Source of the DNA: Phytophthora hibernalis
Taxonomy: Eukaryota; Oomycota; Peronosporomycetes; Peronosporales; Peronosporaceae
Direction of reading: 5' to 3'
DNA length: 64,000 nucleotides
NCBI GenBank assembly: GCA_012656075.1
Contig: JAAKBF010000208.1
Location: 186,001-250,000 of the forward strand
In this document: piece after piece, positions 1 to 12,470 of the stretch
Layout: each line of letters opens with the position of its first letter
Numbering within the stretch: the first letter of the stretch is position 1
Notes under the pieces: model-generated
Seen by the model: the letters and a program-made list of their open reading frames with translations, nothing else
Told to the model about the DNA's origin: nothing
Databases searched by the model: none
Position numbers and translations under genes: made by a program

Positions 1-3000
1 GAAGATAGTCTGATCTCCGTGCATCGTCGGAGGTGGATATATCTGATACTGCTACGATTTGACCCTAACAAAGAGATATATGCACAGCAGCATGTCGAAG
101 ATGGAGCCAGCTTCGCTCAGTGCACCCGCTTCAATATCACGAGGAAAAATGCTTCATGAAGATCATCATCTCCGAGTGCAATGCAACACGAATCCAATGC
201 AAACAGGGCCGCGTCAAAAGACATTCCGCTTGGCCGTCCATTATGCGATGTCCTAGAAACAACAGCCTCCTGGAGTGCGCTTTTGATTGCAGTCAAAATC
301 TGAAGTCGCTCAGGTTGTAAAACTCGGCGAAGCCCGTACGAAGCAGCCCTGAGATATTCCTTAGATAAACTTGAGTCCATTTCGTTTCCGTAGTGAGTAG
401 CAAGCTTCTGCACCATCCTATGCAAGCTGAACTCTACTTCCATCAATGACCAAATCGAAATACCACTGTCATCGGCACGAAACGCTACCAAACCCCGGTT
501 GCCCATATCTTGGTCGCCAGAATTCAGCACAGGCCGACGCCACATCAGCATTTCTATCGCAACGTTGCAAATTGCGCACCCGATGTAGATGCGAGCTACA
601 AGTCTCCACCAGGCACTTTTTTCGTTAGCTTTACCGTGCACAGACTGGTTTAACAGATCTTCTGAGTCCTGGCAAATCCAGTGGAAAAAATATTTCCAGT
701 TGGGAACCAAGTCGACGAGCCACTGCTTGATATCGCTGTCTTTCTCGCTGAGTGCCTCGATTGGTAGACCCTCCGAAGAAACTTTCGCTCGAGTTGCAGC
801 TATTTCGAATCCTATCAAGCACGACAGTAGCTTCTGAAAGACCAATCCGATCGATGCCGCGCCGTTCAGGCTTGCATTTTGGTGGTAAAATGCATCGAGA
901 GAGCTGAATCGAAAGCGGGGTAGATCGGAATCCTCCTCTTCATACTCATTTTCGCTATCTTCACCATTTCCATATCCCACCACGCTCGATGTAGTTGGCT
1001 GGATGAACTTTCCAACTTCCTGCGATAGGAACCTGTGGAACTCTTCCCATGAACTTTTGCGCAATGAGATGATGTGCTCCTCCAACTGAGTCCCACCGAA
1101 CTTGAACAACTGCTCTAATCGACCAAACGACCAAGCCTGGATGTCGAGGCAAGCTGTGATACTGTTATTGAGTGCAGATACAATCTCTTCCTGCAGGCAG
1201 TAACCACGTCAGCAGCAACTCACCATGCCAATAACAAACCAAAGTAAGGGACGCGACCACGTACTTCTTGCTGCTCATTAAATGGTAGCTCGTGGTGTAG
1301 CCACGTACACCACATGTCAACAGCAAACTGCTGATGCAACCGGGTACCCGTAGAGAGAAGCTTACGTAAAAATATACCATCAAAAAGTTATACAAATCTG
1401 TCAAGTACAGAAATGGTATACACGTTAGATTTCTCAAATAGTTGTTGACAAGGAATACAAACCGTTACCTTTGTACGCTGTTGCCAAACGGGAGGCAATG
1501 AGAAAAAACTCCCGAGCGCTGTCAAATGAGCGTTGAAACTGCACACTTTACGCAGTCAAACGAAATAGCATTAGATCCACGCCGTCCATATTAACAAGCA
1601 TATTGCTTGTCGCTTGTTACCTGAGCAGTCTTGAACCGCATTTAGATGCGGAAAAGCTTCCCTGATTGCGAAGTAAATAGTTGTGACAGAGTTTCCCCAG
1701 CGATCTACACAATAAAAGCCACAACCACTGGTTAACCTCTGTAGGTGTACCGCATATGCAGACTCGACTTCTTACTTTCCTCTGCGGGTTTTAGAGAGCG
1801 TTCAAATAAGCTGCTGAGTACTTCAGAGCGCGTCTCAGGGGCCTGTTGAGCGCAATAACCGGTCAGTCCAATTAGGTAGAGAGAACTAAGCGAGTGAATC
1901 AGTCGCGTACCGTCTCAAAACTGATTGTAACAGTAGCAGCGCCACTGTGCACTTTGAAGCCGGCAGCTTGTCACTTTTATCACTCGAGTTTCTTTCTCTA
2001 TCCAGAAGAAAGCAATATCCATCAAAAGAAGAGCTTTCCACTCACGCGCATGAATCTGTTTGCCGCCGAAATTTAGCAGGAGTTCCACTTGATCAAGGAC
2101 ATGTTTCTCTATAGTTTTGTTTGGCACTCGCGAATAAGCGTCCTTCTGTGGCGTGGTGATAGTGTTAGACGCCATGATATCACTTTCCACAATCCGCCAC
2201 GCGAGCTGCTCAATGTCTGTGAACACGGAAGCTTCTGTTGCAACGCGAGAGGATGACATTCGGTGATGCAAAATTGGCTTGGATGCCTGGAGTGAATGCA
2301 GCAGCAGGAAAATGTCGCGCCAGTCTTGCGTGAGGTCCAGTCCACCGCATTCCGAGTCGTCAAACAAGCTGCTAGTATCCTTCATAACGTCGGCATCCTC
2401 TGCAAGGATACTAAACCGAATGGATTCGCATACAAGCGAAACGATCCGTGATGACTGGTTGAAACTCTGTGTTGCAAAACAATCCGGCGCAGTATGTTAG
2501 CACGATGCAATCAGTCCATACGTAGCAACATCGCAGCGTACCATTTGCAGGTTGAACTCTGCCTCCTGTCGAAGATGCACCGGCAGCTGACGAAGCAAAT
2601 AGCGCGCAATCCCAATCCATCTGTGGTCGTCCGTCACACTCGCCACCAGAACACACCCGCATCACGGGGTTCATCGTCTCACTCGCCATTTCCGGCGACG
2701 TCGTCACCATGCGCTCCACATTTTCCTACAACCATCAGAAATCAACAGCCACCACTTCCCCACCAACCGTTGTCTCCACCCACCTGGAGCTGCTGCCAGC
2801 TCTCTCTCGACATCAACGCCGTGTCATCCACGAGCACCTCCAGCAAACTCGGCACTGTCTGGCAGCTCCACGGCAACTCCAACAACTTGGCCAAATTCTA
2901 AACACTCCACCAAAAAGAGCAAAACCAACAAAGTAAATCGCCGCTCTCCACCTCTCCCCTCCGTCTCTCCCACCTCAGTGACAACTCTCGTCTCCTCGTC

Positions 3001-3640
3001 CTCTCCACTGAGCTCCCCATCATGCCTAGAAAGTACGGCACGAGGCCTAACAACTGGGGCAGCACTTTGCCCGGCTTCTTGTCGTGCACCAGCTCCTCCA
3101 GGAACGAAAAGACGATCTCCAACACCAGATTGAGCTCCTGCAGCAGCTTGCGGCGGCGCACGGCGTGCTGCGTCCTGGGCTCTTTCCGCAGCTCCTGCAG
3201 CTCGTCCAGAGCCGCGGCGTATCCCAAATTGATCTCTGTGAACAGCTGCATGCTCTCGAGCTCGCTGGGGCTGCCGCGTCGCAGCAATTGGACGATTCTG
3301 GACGTGGCGCGCAGTCGCGTGGCCTCGCACTGCACCAGCAGGTGCACGAGCGGCAGCCAATCGTCTTGCACTAGGAACTCGCTCTTCTTCTTGCCGCACT
3401 TGGCGTGGTGAGGCGCGATGCCGTCCAGAAGGCCGTTGAGCTGCGGAAATGTCACGGTACGAGGGGAATATTAGCGCTACGGAGGTGGGAGTGGTGTGGG
3501 GAGGGGCAACTGCGGCACCTCGTCGGCGTCGATGGACTGCAGGTATTGGTGCACGGCATCGGCGTCCGTGGCGCTCGCGCGCAGCAGCTCCGCGCGCTGC
3601 CGTGCTCCATGGCTTTTTGGAACTGGCGGCAGTAGAAAGG
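1..3640 (-). CDS. Large unrecognised multi-exon gene, 3' end outside the window
   Basis: Three blocks of good coding sequence lie in series on the minus strand: about 3620-2950, 2480-1915 and 1192-128. They are separated by stretches with splice signals and stops. Near the start, an exon ending around 3523 joins an exon starting at 3440 by a short intron, keeping an open helical reading (QYLQSIDADE then LNGLLDGIAPHH). The last visible exon begins at 1192 after a TGCAG acceptor. After a possible donor near 127 an open frame continues to base 1, so the gene probably runs off the left edge. The product is rich in Leu/Ile helices with one acidic patch (GNGEDSENEYEEEDSD), and I see no catalytic motif. 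A helical-repeat scaffold is possible, but I do not recognise the family. The initiator Met was not resolved, since the ATG near 3610 is out of the best frame. Confidence 0.5.
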
Positions 3641-3727
3641 TGTTTTTTAAAGTCTTTTGCTTTTTCTTAGGAAGTGGATAAAGTCACACAATGAGTGCAC
3701 GTAAGAAATTCGTAAATAAAATACGGG

Positions 3728-3740
3728 ACTGAAATAAAAT
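3728..3740 (+). repeat. Possible left terminal repeat of the first MULE
   Basis: A 13-base word (ACTGAAATAAAAT) just upstream of the MULE start is found as an exact inverse at 8527-8539. About 40-50 bases outside it, a second shared word CAATGAGTG(C/T)AC also appears inverted (near 3690 and 8585). The spacing differs by about nine bases, so the terminal repeats are diverged or coincidental. Confidence 0.3.
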
Positions 3741-3839
3741 CCCGAGAAATCAGCCAGCCATAAAAGTCAGAAAACACCCCTCCTCCTCCCTCCCCGACGA
3801 ATTTGAGCCTTTCATTTCGAAACACGCGCGAAAACCAGG

Positions 3840-6800
3840 ATGGCGAGTATCGCGTCGACTTCCGAGCCCGACAACGATCCAGATGAAGGCCAATCTCCGG
3901 AGGAGCACGTCCCTGCATCGTCAACTGCTCTCGCCCATGCCCCACGTATGCGCGAGGACATGGTTGACAGCTGGGAGGCGTTTTTTACGCGTTTTGATGC
4001 GTATCAAAAGGAGACTCGCTAGATCTTCAAAATGCGCACGTCTATCAGCTCGGCAGCTAGAAATGCGGATCTCCAACAGCGTGGCAAGGACACCCCTGAA
4101 ACGCTCATTCCCGACTCGTTCGACAAGTACTACCGGAAGCTGGTATGTACACACAGCTGGACGCGACCCAGTCGATCGAAGGGCAAGCGGCACAACTACT
4201 TCGTGAAATCGATAGGATGCGCAGCGCGGATGACGGCAACGGTGGTGTGGAATGGTTCCAGAGGCTTTGAAGTAAACGTTACGCAGCAGCACACCAAGCA
4301 CAATCACGCGCTGGACTCGGGATCGTATGGGAATCATCCCTCCAACCGTCGCGTCGACGATGAAGACTTGATTGACTTTGTGGACGAACTCAAGCCGCCG
4401 GAGCTAAGAAGAAGCTGATATTGCAGTTCCTGAGGAAGAGGACAGGTACGCTACCCAATTTCGGTTACTTGGTTAGCTATGTTCCTAATCGTTGCTTAGG
4501 CAAACATGTTACGCTGCGCGACGTGCACAATATGGTTGCCAACCTGAAAGCAACTCGACGCGGATCTACAACTGTCGAATCGAGATTGGAGGCAGGACTC
4601 CGCGATTTCTGCTCTCGCAAGGGTAACACGGCGACGATCTACGTCGACGATGACAAGCTGGCGCAGACAATTACTTTCCAGACCCATCAGATGCGGCGGT
4701 TCTTTGAGGCCTTCCCCCAAGCACAACACGAACGACGCCCGGTACAAGCTTTTCAGTTTCATGATCCATGACGTCTTCGGCCACGTAAGTACATGCTTTG
4801 TGTCCTATGTATGACTTTGTGACGATATTGACTTGATTGTGCCTCTTTGTGTCTCTATGTGTGCTTGTGTGTCTTTGTGTATTGTGTGTCTGTTTGTTAT
4901 TCACAGGGACAATATGTTCAGCACGCTCTCATGGAGAATGAGAGCACCGAGTGCTTAACGGATGCAGTCGCCTCTTTCAAGTCGTTTAACCCAACTTGGA
5001 GCGAAGTTCGAGTTATTATCGTTGACAAGGACTTTGGGGAGATTTCGCTGCTACAGACTGCCTTCCCTGCTGCGCGAATTCTTCTCTGTGTGTTCCATGT
5101 GGTAAAATATCTTCGGAATGAAATGTCGAAGCGAGAGTACAACATTGAGGGTCGTGACAAAGTGGAGGACGCTGTGCATATGATGCTGAATGCCACGACG
5201 GAGGCTGAATATGAGATCGCCCGCGGCTACCTGTACTGTGTGGTGGACGGAAAGAGAATTTCACTCGACGAAGACATTCCAGACACCAGGCACCCGTTTC
5301 TCAAGTACTTTCACGAGAATTGGCACAATTGCAGGGAGATGTGGAGTGGTTTTGGTCGTGTAGACGTCCCTCATTTGGGGAACACTACGAACAACCGGTA
5401 GTGCTGTTACAGCCTTGTTTTTGTGCATGATCACATGTACAGTAGTAACTCCCGTTCTGTGCTATGTAGATTGGAGGCAGCGTGGGGTCATTTGAAGGAC
5501 GTTCTGAAGCCTACGATGATGCTGGACGAGTGCGTTGATACGCTACTTTTCTTGCAATCGATCGCCGAGCTGGAGTATGCAAAGAAGATGACGGACGCTG
5601 GATACATGCGCTATGTCGGAGCGGGCGCTGAGTTGCACAAGCTGTCAAAAGAGGTCAGTCAGCACGCGTATGAATTGGTGGAGAAGCAGTATCGCGTTGC
5701 CAACGATCACAAGACGCAGTATAAGACTCAAGAGATACAGCCGTATATGATTGAGATGGTATCAATGGTTGACAAGACCCGCAAGTACCATCTTGATACT
5801 AGGGTACGTACGCTGAAATGTTAGTTCTAGACGAATAATGCTTGAGCACTAACCAAGAGTATCATTATCTATGTGTAGACGTATCATTGTTCGTGTATCT
5901 TCATGAGAACGGAGCTGCTTCCTTGTCGACATGTGATCTACTGGCGCCTGCTTGCCGGTAAAAGTCCCATCCCGATGTCGCACATCCATCCTCGTTGGAG
6001 CCTTTCGTGTCATCTGAACCTTCCAGTCGAAGAGGAGGAAGAAGACGAAGTTGCGTGTGGATCGTTCCGCGTCCGTGATTCAACTTTGGAGTCGACGCGT
6101 CACAAAGTGCTGAATGGAACCAACAAATTTCGCACAGCGCACGCAGTCAGCACGCGCATTGCCGACATCATGAGCCGGAACGGAACTCCGGTGTTTCAAT
6201 CAAATGCTGGAGAGTCTCAAGCGCTTTGAATCGATTGTAACAGACGGTGAGGCGCCTTTCATGTCAGAAATTACTTCGCGGGTGGACCAACTATCCGACT
6301 TCAACCCGCTCTCGCAGATCTTGGATGAGAGTGCTGTCCCAATGACTCTGATAGCTGACGACACTGCATCTTCACACCGGGATGAAAGAGAGGTACCTGC
6401 GGCCGAACATGCGGCTACGGGTGGTTCTGATACTTGCAAGGAGTATACGAAGACTCCGTCTGAAAGTCACATGAGTGAAGTGACGCAAAGCAGAAGACAC
6501 ACAACAAGTCACGCAATAAGTCACACAACTAGTGTGACTCAAGGTTTGGGTCACACTGTCGAGGCGGGCATTGCTTGTCAAGACGCCACGGAAGACGTCG
6601 AGATGCGCGATCTTCTGTCTAAGGAGACGGTGTCAACGATGGCGGACAGAGAGTTGAACCCTGTGATGCCCTCCGTTAAGAGACCACACACTGATGGCAG
6701 CCACGGCAGCTCAAGCTCCAGTGAAGAAAGCTCGTTCTTAGTCTCGAAAAGCACGAAAACCAGAGGCCGACCCAAGATACGAAAAGGTCAGAAGCAACAA

Positions 6801-7900
6801 GTAAAAAAGAAACGGATGGTGGAATCCCGGAAAGAGGCCAAACAACTCGTGCAAGGAACGCTGTTGCCGGTTACAACACTCAGCAATGTTGCCAGGGTGT
6901 TAAAGTCGTCGTACAGCTACGAATCCGCGCACGAGCTTTTATCCAGCTTTCCCGCTAAGATATTGGGACCCAGGAAGCAAGCCACAGCCAAAGTGATTGC
7001 CCCCGAGAGCCTCAGCAGCGTCAAATTCGTGTTCACTGAAAAGTTCACGAAGAAGTGCTGCAAGCTGCTGAGTGCGTTCAAGAAATCTCTGCCAGATCCG
7101 AAATTACCAGTTGGAGTTCGTGTTTCTAAGGTCGGAGTCATCTCCGAAGAGCAGTTGCAAATTATGGTCGATCACCATGAAACGATGGAATCATTATTGG
7201 AAGTGTCGGACGCGATCGTGTGGATGGATGCTACGTCGCTCAACAGACTCCCAATCCCCGAAGGTATGAATGAGTATGCCGAACTAGATAAAGCGAGAGG
7301 TACAGTCGCTATGCAGCAAGTGATTTTACCGATGTCGCGCGATTCACCCTTTGGACGGATCTCCAACAAATCCTTGCTTCTCTTGAGGGAAGATTGCTGG
7401 CTCAATGACGACTGCATCATGCATGCAATAACAATACTTCAAGAAGAACATGAATCTATTGGGATTATTTCGCCTGGTTTCAGCGGAACGGAGAGCATTG
7501 CAACGCAACACAAAGTCATCACCGGTTCTCGCCCGTTCCAAGAACACAACACACGCCGATTTACATCAACAAAAACCACTGGTGTGGCGCCGTTTAACTT
7601 CAAGTCGACCCCGAAGATGATAACAGTTTTCGACCCTCAACAAAAGCCGAAGCAGTTCGAGAGATGTGAAGACATTATCAAGGCACTTTTTCCAGAGATG
7701 ATAGCCACCATGGTCTTGCAACGAGAAGTGCAGTTGAAGCAGACTGATGGACACAGCTGTGGGCCATTAGTTCTACTATTTTCGAGTGCTCCATGCACGA
7801 TATCGCTCTGCCAAAGAGCCATCCAAGGCGCTGATGCGGTACTTTAGGTTGCGATATCTTCTGAAGTCTCTACATGTTTAAGAAAGAAGAGATCGTTTGG
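3840..7900 (+). pseudogene. Mutator-like (MULE) transposase with C-terminal Ulp1-type protease, decayed
   Basis: Order of parts: an N-terminal segment from 3840; a FLYWCH/FAR1-like zinc-binding region near 4140-4310 (C-H-C pattern ending TKHNH); the transposase core, with IIVDKDF near 5010-5030 and the CVFHVVKYLRNEM helix near 5085-5120; a SWIM zinc finger near 5885-5945 (C-S-C, then LPCRHV); and an Ser/Lys-rich linker with a basic patch. A Ulp1/C48 cysteine-protease region follows (WLNDDCI near 7400, DGHSCGPLV near 7745). Introns are present, for example 4780-4907 with a GTAAGT donor. The element is broken. The first catalytic Asp region (the D-x-TH-x-TN type motif) is missing near 4720. The protease His-Trp motif lies out of frame near 7577. 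The C-terminus changes frame near 7785 and would end near 7880. In MULEs the transposase cuts and rejoins DNA at terminal repeats; Ulp1 domains are known as passengers or fused domains. Confidence 0.8.
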
Positions 7901-9681
7901 ACTGGTTATCATGCATAATCGCGATAAACGAAGAACCCGTACAATATCTATGTCTCAGTCTATTGCACCGTAGTATCTCTGGTCTAAGTGGCGACGCACG
8001 ATAGAGGCGAAGCAATGTATCGTCGCACCGATGTTCTCAACTGCAGAAAGTCACGCCACACACACAGCATACGACTCCGTGTTGTACGCCTCTCGCTGCC
8101 GCTCTCAGTGGCGGTGAACAGACACAACACACCCACTGCTGATATCCATCTCCCGTAGATCACTCGCGACATCTCGCACCGCATAAGAGAGAGAAACTAC
8201 TCCTGCTCAGTACGCGCCTCGCATCTTCGTCTTGTCGGACGACATGCTGGTCGCGGACCAGCCACCCGTCATGCAGATGGTCACAATGGTGCCCGCTTGC
8301 GCTTTGCCGCCACGAGCTGGGTCGCTGCCACGAAATGAAGCCCACAGTCGGTTGCACACTCACTGTCTTTTCACAAAGTGTTGCCACTCCATCGACGACA
8401 TTTGCGCAACACTGACGATCGCGCATACAGTCATGTACGACATTCTTGCAACACTGGCGCTTGCACAAACACTTCCATGCTCTCCAGAATGGTTATAAAC
8501 GTCGTAATTTTTGAAATTTATCCGGTATTTTATTTCAGTGTGTGCCACAATTGTGACATTGTGCCTTTGTCGAAGGTACACTCATTGATGTGGTGGCTGG
8601 TAGATGCACTTAAGTACGAAGGCACCAAACCATTGTGTGACTCTAACATTGATCTTTTCTAAAACAAAGCCGCGACTTCGCACGGACCAACTCTGGATTT
8701 TTCTTTGAGCTCAACAAACTCAGTTTCAAAGTGAGCGTTTATAGAAAAATGGATTGAATTCGTCGTGCAAAATTCACTTCATATTCATATACGCCATTTT
8801 TGGATTGTACTTCGAAGTATTGATCAGGAGATAGTGATAGGAACGATACTCAAATGAAGGCGAAAAATAAGCTGTACTTCGAAGTACATGTATCAGCAAC
8901 ATGTTAACATGTTGGTTGAAGGTGTGTTGGAGGAATCCTAAATTTATCGATCTAGCTCATTTCGCTTCTAATTAAACGGTTGCTACTTGTAACTATGCCA
9001 ATCATGCCTGCGTATTTACTCAAACGAAACCCCTCCCAGTGCGTATAAGTTTCTCACCATGTACTTGAAGTATCCATAGACCACCGGGCGTAGTAATTTC
9101 ACTAAATTTTGTTGGCCAAGATAGCTGCAGGGAATGTTTCGTTCAAATTGCACGAATAAGTTTCCGTGACTGATGCGATTTTAGATTTTGTACGTAGTCT
9201 TGCATGAATGTGAGAAGATAAGCCGGCAATGCAACCACGTACGCATATTTTTACTACACCAACACTGTATGAATGCCGGACAATAACAAAAAATTCTATT
9301 TACTGGGCACACGCTTCAATATATTCCAAACGTATGTAGTAAAACAGTGCTCGTGTTGCTCGAAGAAAAAACATCCACGATGTTGCTCGAACGGTCTGGA
9401 TAAATCATCTGCTGCAGGTAAAATAAGATTATAAGTGATATCATGTTATAGAGGTGTTTTGGGGTCAACCGCCACAAATAAAATAAATAATATTTGCTGA
9501 AGTTTCCAAATCGTATTACATCAGAAATGCAAGGGTAGACTCTGGATATAATATCCAGATGCTATCCCAGCCCCTTAGTTACTACCGAGTACTACGTAGT
9601 ATAATCTTCTCAAAAAACGATAAAAACTGACTGGGACTTGTATTATCATTTCCAACTTGGTCGATTGTCAGAAGGCACGTA
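7901..9681. other. AT-rich intergenic region without a credible gene
   Basis: No open frame here has a recognisable motif or good codon character. It holds two copies of the palindrome TACTTCGAAGTA (8808-8819 and 8875-8886). It also holds a 19-base palindrome at 9541-9559 (TCTGGATAT-A-ATATCCAGA). The first part (to about 8590) is probably the tail of the MULE. The last 100-150 bases may include the ubiquilin 3' UTR. Confidence 0.6.
8527..8539 (-). repeat. Possible right terminal repeat of the first MULE
   Basis: Inverse partner of 3728-3740. If real, the element spans roughly 3.69-8.59 kb and includes about 700 bases of non-coding DNA after the protease. No clean 9-base target duplication was found. 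Confidence 0.3.
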
Positions 9682-11550
9682 TTATATGGTGCCGCTGAGC
9701 AAACGTTCGACGGCGGCGTGCACATTGCCGAGCGTGGCTTGTAACGCGCGGATATTTTGGTCGCGATTGGAGAAGCCCATGTCGTTGAGCTGCGTCAGCT
9801 GGGACGCGTAGATCTCATCCGGGTTGCCTGCAGGCGCAGCAGGAGTACTGCCGGGTGCTGCTCCACCGAAACCGGCACCAGGGAAACCACCGAACATTGC
9901 GAACGGATTAGCGGCTGCAGGGTTTGCTGCTCCTGTAGTACCAGCGCCAGCGGCGTTGTTGCCAGGAAAGCCACTGAACATTGCGAACGGATTGGCGGCT
10001 GCAGGGTTTGCTGCTCCTGTAGTACCAGCGCCAGCGGCGTTGTTGCCAGGAAAGCCACCGAACATTGCGAACGGATTGGCGGCTGCAGGATTTGCTGCTC
10101 CTGTAGTGCCCGCGGCACCAGCGCCGGCAGCATTGTTGCCAAGGTTCAGGCCTTCCAATCTGTGCATTGCAAGCAAGATTCGACACCAATTAGCATCACG
10201 ACAGATATACCGAGCAATGAACCACATCAACGTACCCTGGGACCAGTCCAGACCCACGCAACTGGTTCATGGCGTTCTGCATCTGCATCATCGCCTGGAG
10301 ATTCTGCGGGTTCATAGCCTGACGCAGGAACTCGGGGTTCGACATCATTTGCCGCATCTGCGGGTCGGCGTTCATCATAGCGGCCATCTGAGGGTTCATC
10401 GCCTCCATCTGCGCGAGGAACTGGTCCGGGTTGCTCATGACCTGGTCCATGGCAGCTTGGAACATAGGGCTCTGCGTCATCTGCGTCATCATCTCGGGAT
10501 TGCCGGCTATGCCGCCCATACCTCCCATGCCTCCAAGTCCACCCAGACCCGCAGCTCCCCACTGGTTGACGCCAGCACCAGCGGATGCAGTTCCAGTAGC
10601 AGCCCAAGGGTTTGCACCAGCAGCAGGAGCCGCCGAACTGGATGTCTGGCCCTGTGTCGTGTTGGTCGTGGCGCTGGCACTGCCACTACCACCAGCAACG
10701 CCAGGCATCGTGAACGCCGGGCCGCGAGAAGCAGGCGCTCCGCTCGCCGCCGCGTCCATGAGCGGCTCCTGCACGTCGTGGTACATACGTCTGAGCGCGT
10801 TGAATCCTTCCGGGTGGCTCTCGATGTTCCGCAGCGCCGTGTCCTGGCTTCGCATCATCTCGCGCATGGCCGCGGGGTTGCGCATGGCCTCCATGCTCTG
10901 CCGCAGCAGCTCCGGATCGTTCATGATGTGGCTCAGCTGCGGGTTTTGCTCCATGAGCTGCTGCATGGCCGGGTTGCTCTGCATTAAGTTGCGCATAACG
11001 TCCGGGTTGCTCATGATGCTCTGCATCATGGGCGAGTCCATCATTTGCCGCACCATCTCGGGGTTCTCCATCATCTGCTGCTGCATCTGCTGCATGCTGG
11101 GCGCACCACCAGCACCGGCTAAGTTGCCGAACAAGTTGCCGTTAGCAGCGCCGGCATTGGGGAACGCCGGGAAGTTCAACGGGTTGGTCGGTGCAGAAGC
11201 AGCCGCAGCTGGGGGCGTCGCAGTGGCTGCTGCAGAAGGTCTCACAGCGGTGCGCGCCGCTCCCTTGACGAAGTAGATGGTGTCTTCGGCCTGAATACCT
11301 GCGCAGTAACACGCAACTTAACCGTCAGACGCGGCTCTTGAGTTGCTGCAATGTCCGCAGCGAACGTACCGTAGCTGGCCAGCGTCTGCTCGTCCCTGAG
11401 CACTTTGCCCTTGTAGATGAGTCGCTGCAGCCCCGCGGGGACCTCCGTGGGGCCCGCGAGTACCTCCTTGCACTGTAGCACGGTGCTGTCCAGCGCCACG
11501 TCCACCGACAGCTTCTTCCCCGCCGTCGTCTTCACGTGCAGCGTCACCAT
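9682..11550 (-). CDS. Ubiquilin / Dsk2-type ubiquitin receptor
   Basis: Ubiquilins shuttle ubiquitinated clients to the proteasome: the ubiquitin-like domain binds the proteasome, the UBA domain binds ubiquitin, and the STI1 repeats hold hydrophobic clients. Exons are 11550-11370, 11298-10236 and 10159-9682. The 71- and 76-base introns have GTACGT donors and CAG acceptors and join in frame. Exon 1 encodes the ubiquitin-like fold (LQRLIYKGKVLRDEQTL). Exon 2 carries tandem STI1 motifs rich in NPEMVRQMMDSP-like repeats. Exon 3 carries a Gly/Ala/Asn-rich linker and a C-terminal UBA (LNDMGFSNRDQNIRALQATL). The linker contains an 84-base direct repeat encoding 28 residues. Long open frames on the opposite strand (for example 9824-10987) are shadows of this biased composition. 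Confidence 0.95.
9890..10130 (-). repeat. 84-base in-frame tandem repeat in ubiquilin linker
   Basis: Nearly three copies of an 84-base unit encode a 28-residue block (NNAAGAGTTGAANPAAANPF followed by AMF-G-FPG). Copies start 84 bases apart (for example 9961 and 10045). Differences between copies are few, mostly single bases, so expansion is fairly recent. The repeat changes linker length between STI1 and UBA without breaking frame. Confidence 0.9.
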
Positions 11551-11793
11551 ACCTTCGAGAACTTAACCCTGCAAAATTCTCTTTTCTTGCAAAACGTTCA
11601 CAAATTAAAGGACAAAAGACGCAACGTGCGTATCTCATTGGACAAAAAACATTAGGGCTAGGCGGCGAGTTCGGAGGATACCGGTATTATAATACTGCCC
11701 ACTTTTTAACTTCTTGTTGTCTCCATACCGGTAGCCGCCGTTACAGTTAGATAGGGCTACCGACATATTAACTTGTAACCGCAGTTAGATAGG

Positions 11794-12423
11794 ATGGTGA
11801 AGCCGATGGACGTGGTGCAGGTGGAGGCCGCCGAGCCGCCCGTTAAGCGCGCCAAGACGAAGCGCACGTGCCAGTTCTGCAGCAGCAAGAAGCACGTGGC
11901 TGCCGGCTGCGAGAAGAGCGCGTGCAAAAGTGCTGCCTGGCGCACCCCGGGGCCTGCAGCGCGCACCCGAAAGGTCTGGACGGCCCCATACAGTCTGCAA
12001 GTGACGAGAAATTAACACTTGGTGGTGCTTTGACAGAGGCGGAGAAACCCGAGTCGGAACCCGGCAAGGCCAAGAAACCCGTGCTCAAAAACGAGTTCCG
12101 CGAGACCAATTTCCATTGTACGGGACTATTCTGCACTGGTCCGTCACAAAATGGCCGCTTATTTGTCTTATTTGTGTATCTCTGCAGACTACGGCGAGAC
12201 TGTGACCATCTTCTGCGTGCGAGACTTTTTCGAGAATAAGAAGCTGAGCCAACGCGTGCTGAACGATCAGGAGCGGGCGGAGCGGGTGAGCGGCAAAGCC
12301 TGGGGCCGCCGCAAGAGGAAACATGCTGCAGAGTCGGAGATCAAGCAGCTGATTCAGTGTGCACTGGGCAAAAGACCAGCTCCAGCCGAGTATGGAGCAG
12401 TCGTGGGATTCACGGACGCTTAA
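11794..12423 (+). CDS. Small Cys-rich, Lys-rich protein of unknown function
   Basis: The first exon starts MVKPMDVVQVEAAEP, has a basic patch (PPVKRAKTKR), then a Cys/His cluster (CQFCSSKKHVAAGCEKSACK) continuing in another frame as KCCLAHPGACSAHP. This suggests a small zinc-binding module. The frame switch falls at the AAAA run 11926-11929, so one base is probably missing there. An intron 12118-12187 (GTACGG to TGCAG) joins to a charged C-terminal exon ending GAVVGFTDA. The family is not recognised; a nuclear nucleic-acid or protein-binding role would be a guess from composition. It sits head-to-head with the ubiquilin gene, with about 240 bases between their start codons. Confidence 0.55.
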
Positions 12424-12470
12424 ATGACCAATTACTTTTTCAGATCTTATATTCGAGGGTGACACAAAAG

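Noticed and set aside
9824..10987. 387-codon plus-strand open frame
   Set aside because: It lies opposite ubiquilin exons and follows their repeat and codon bias; it has no motif of its own.
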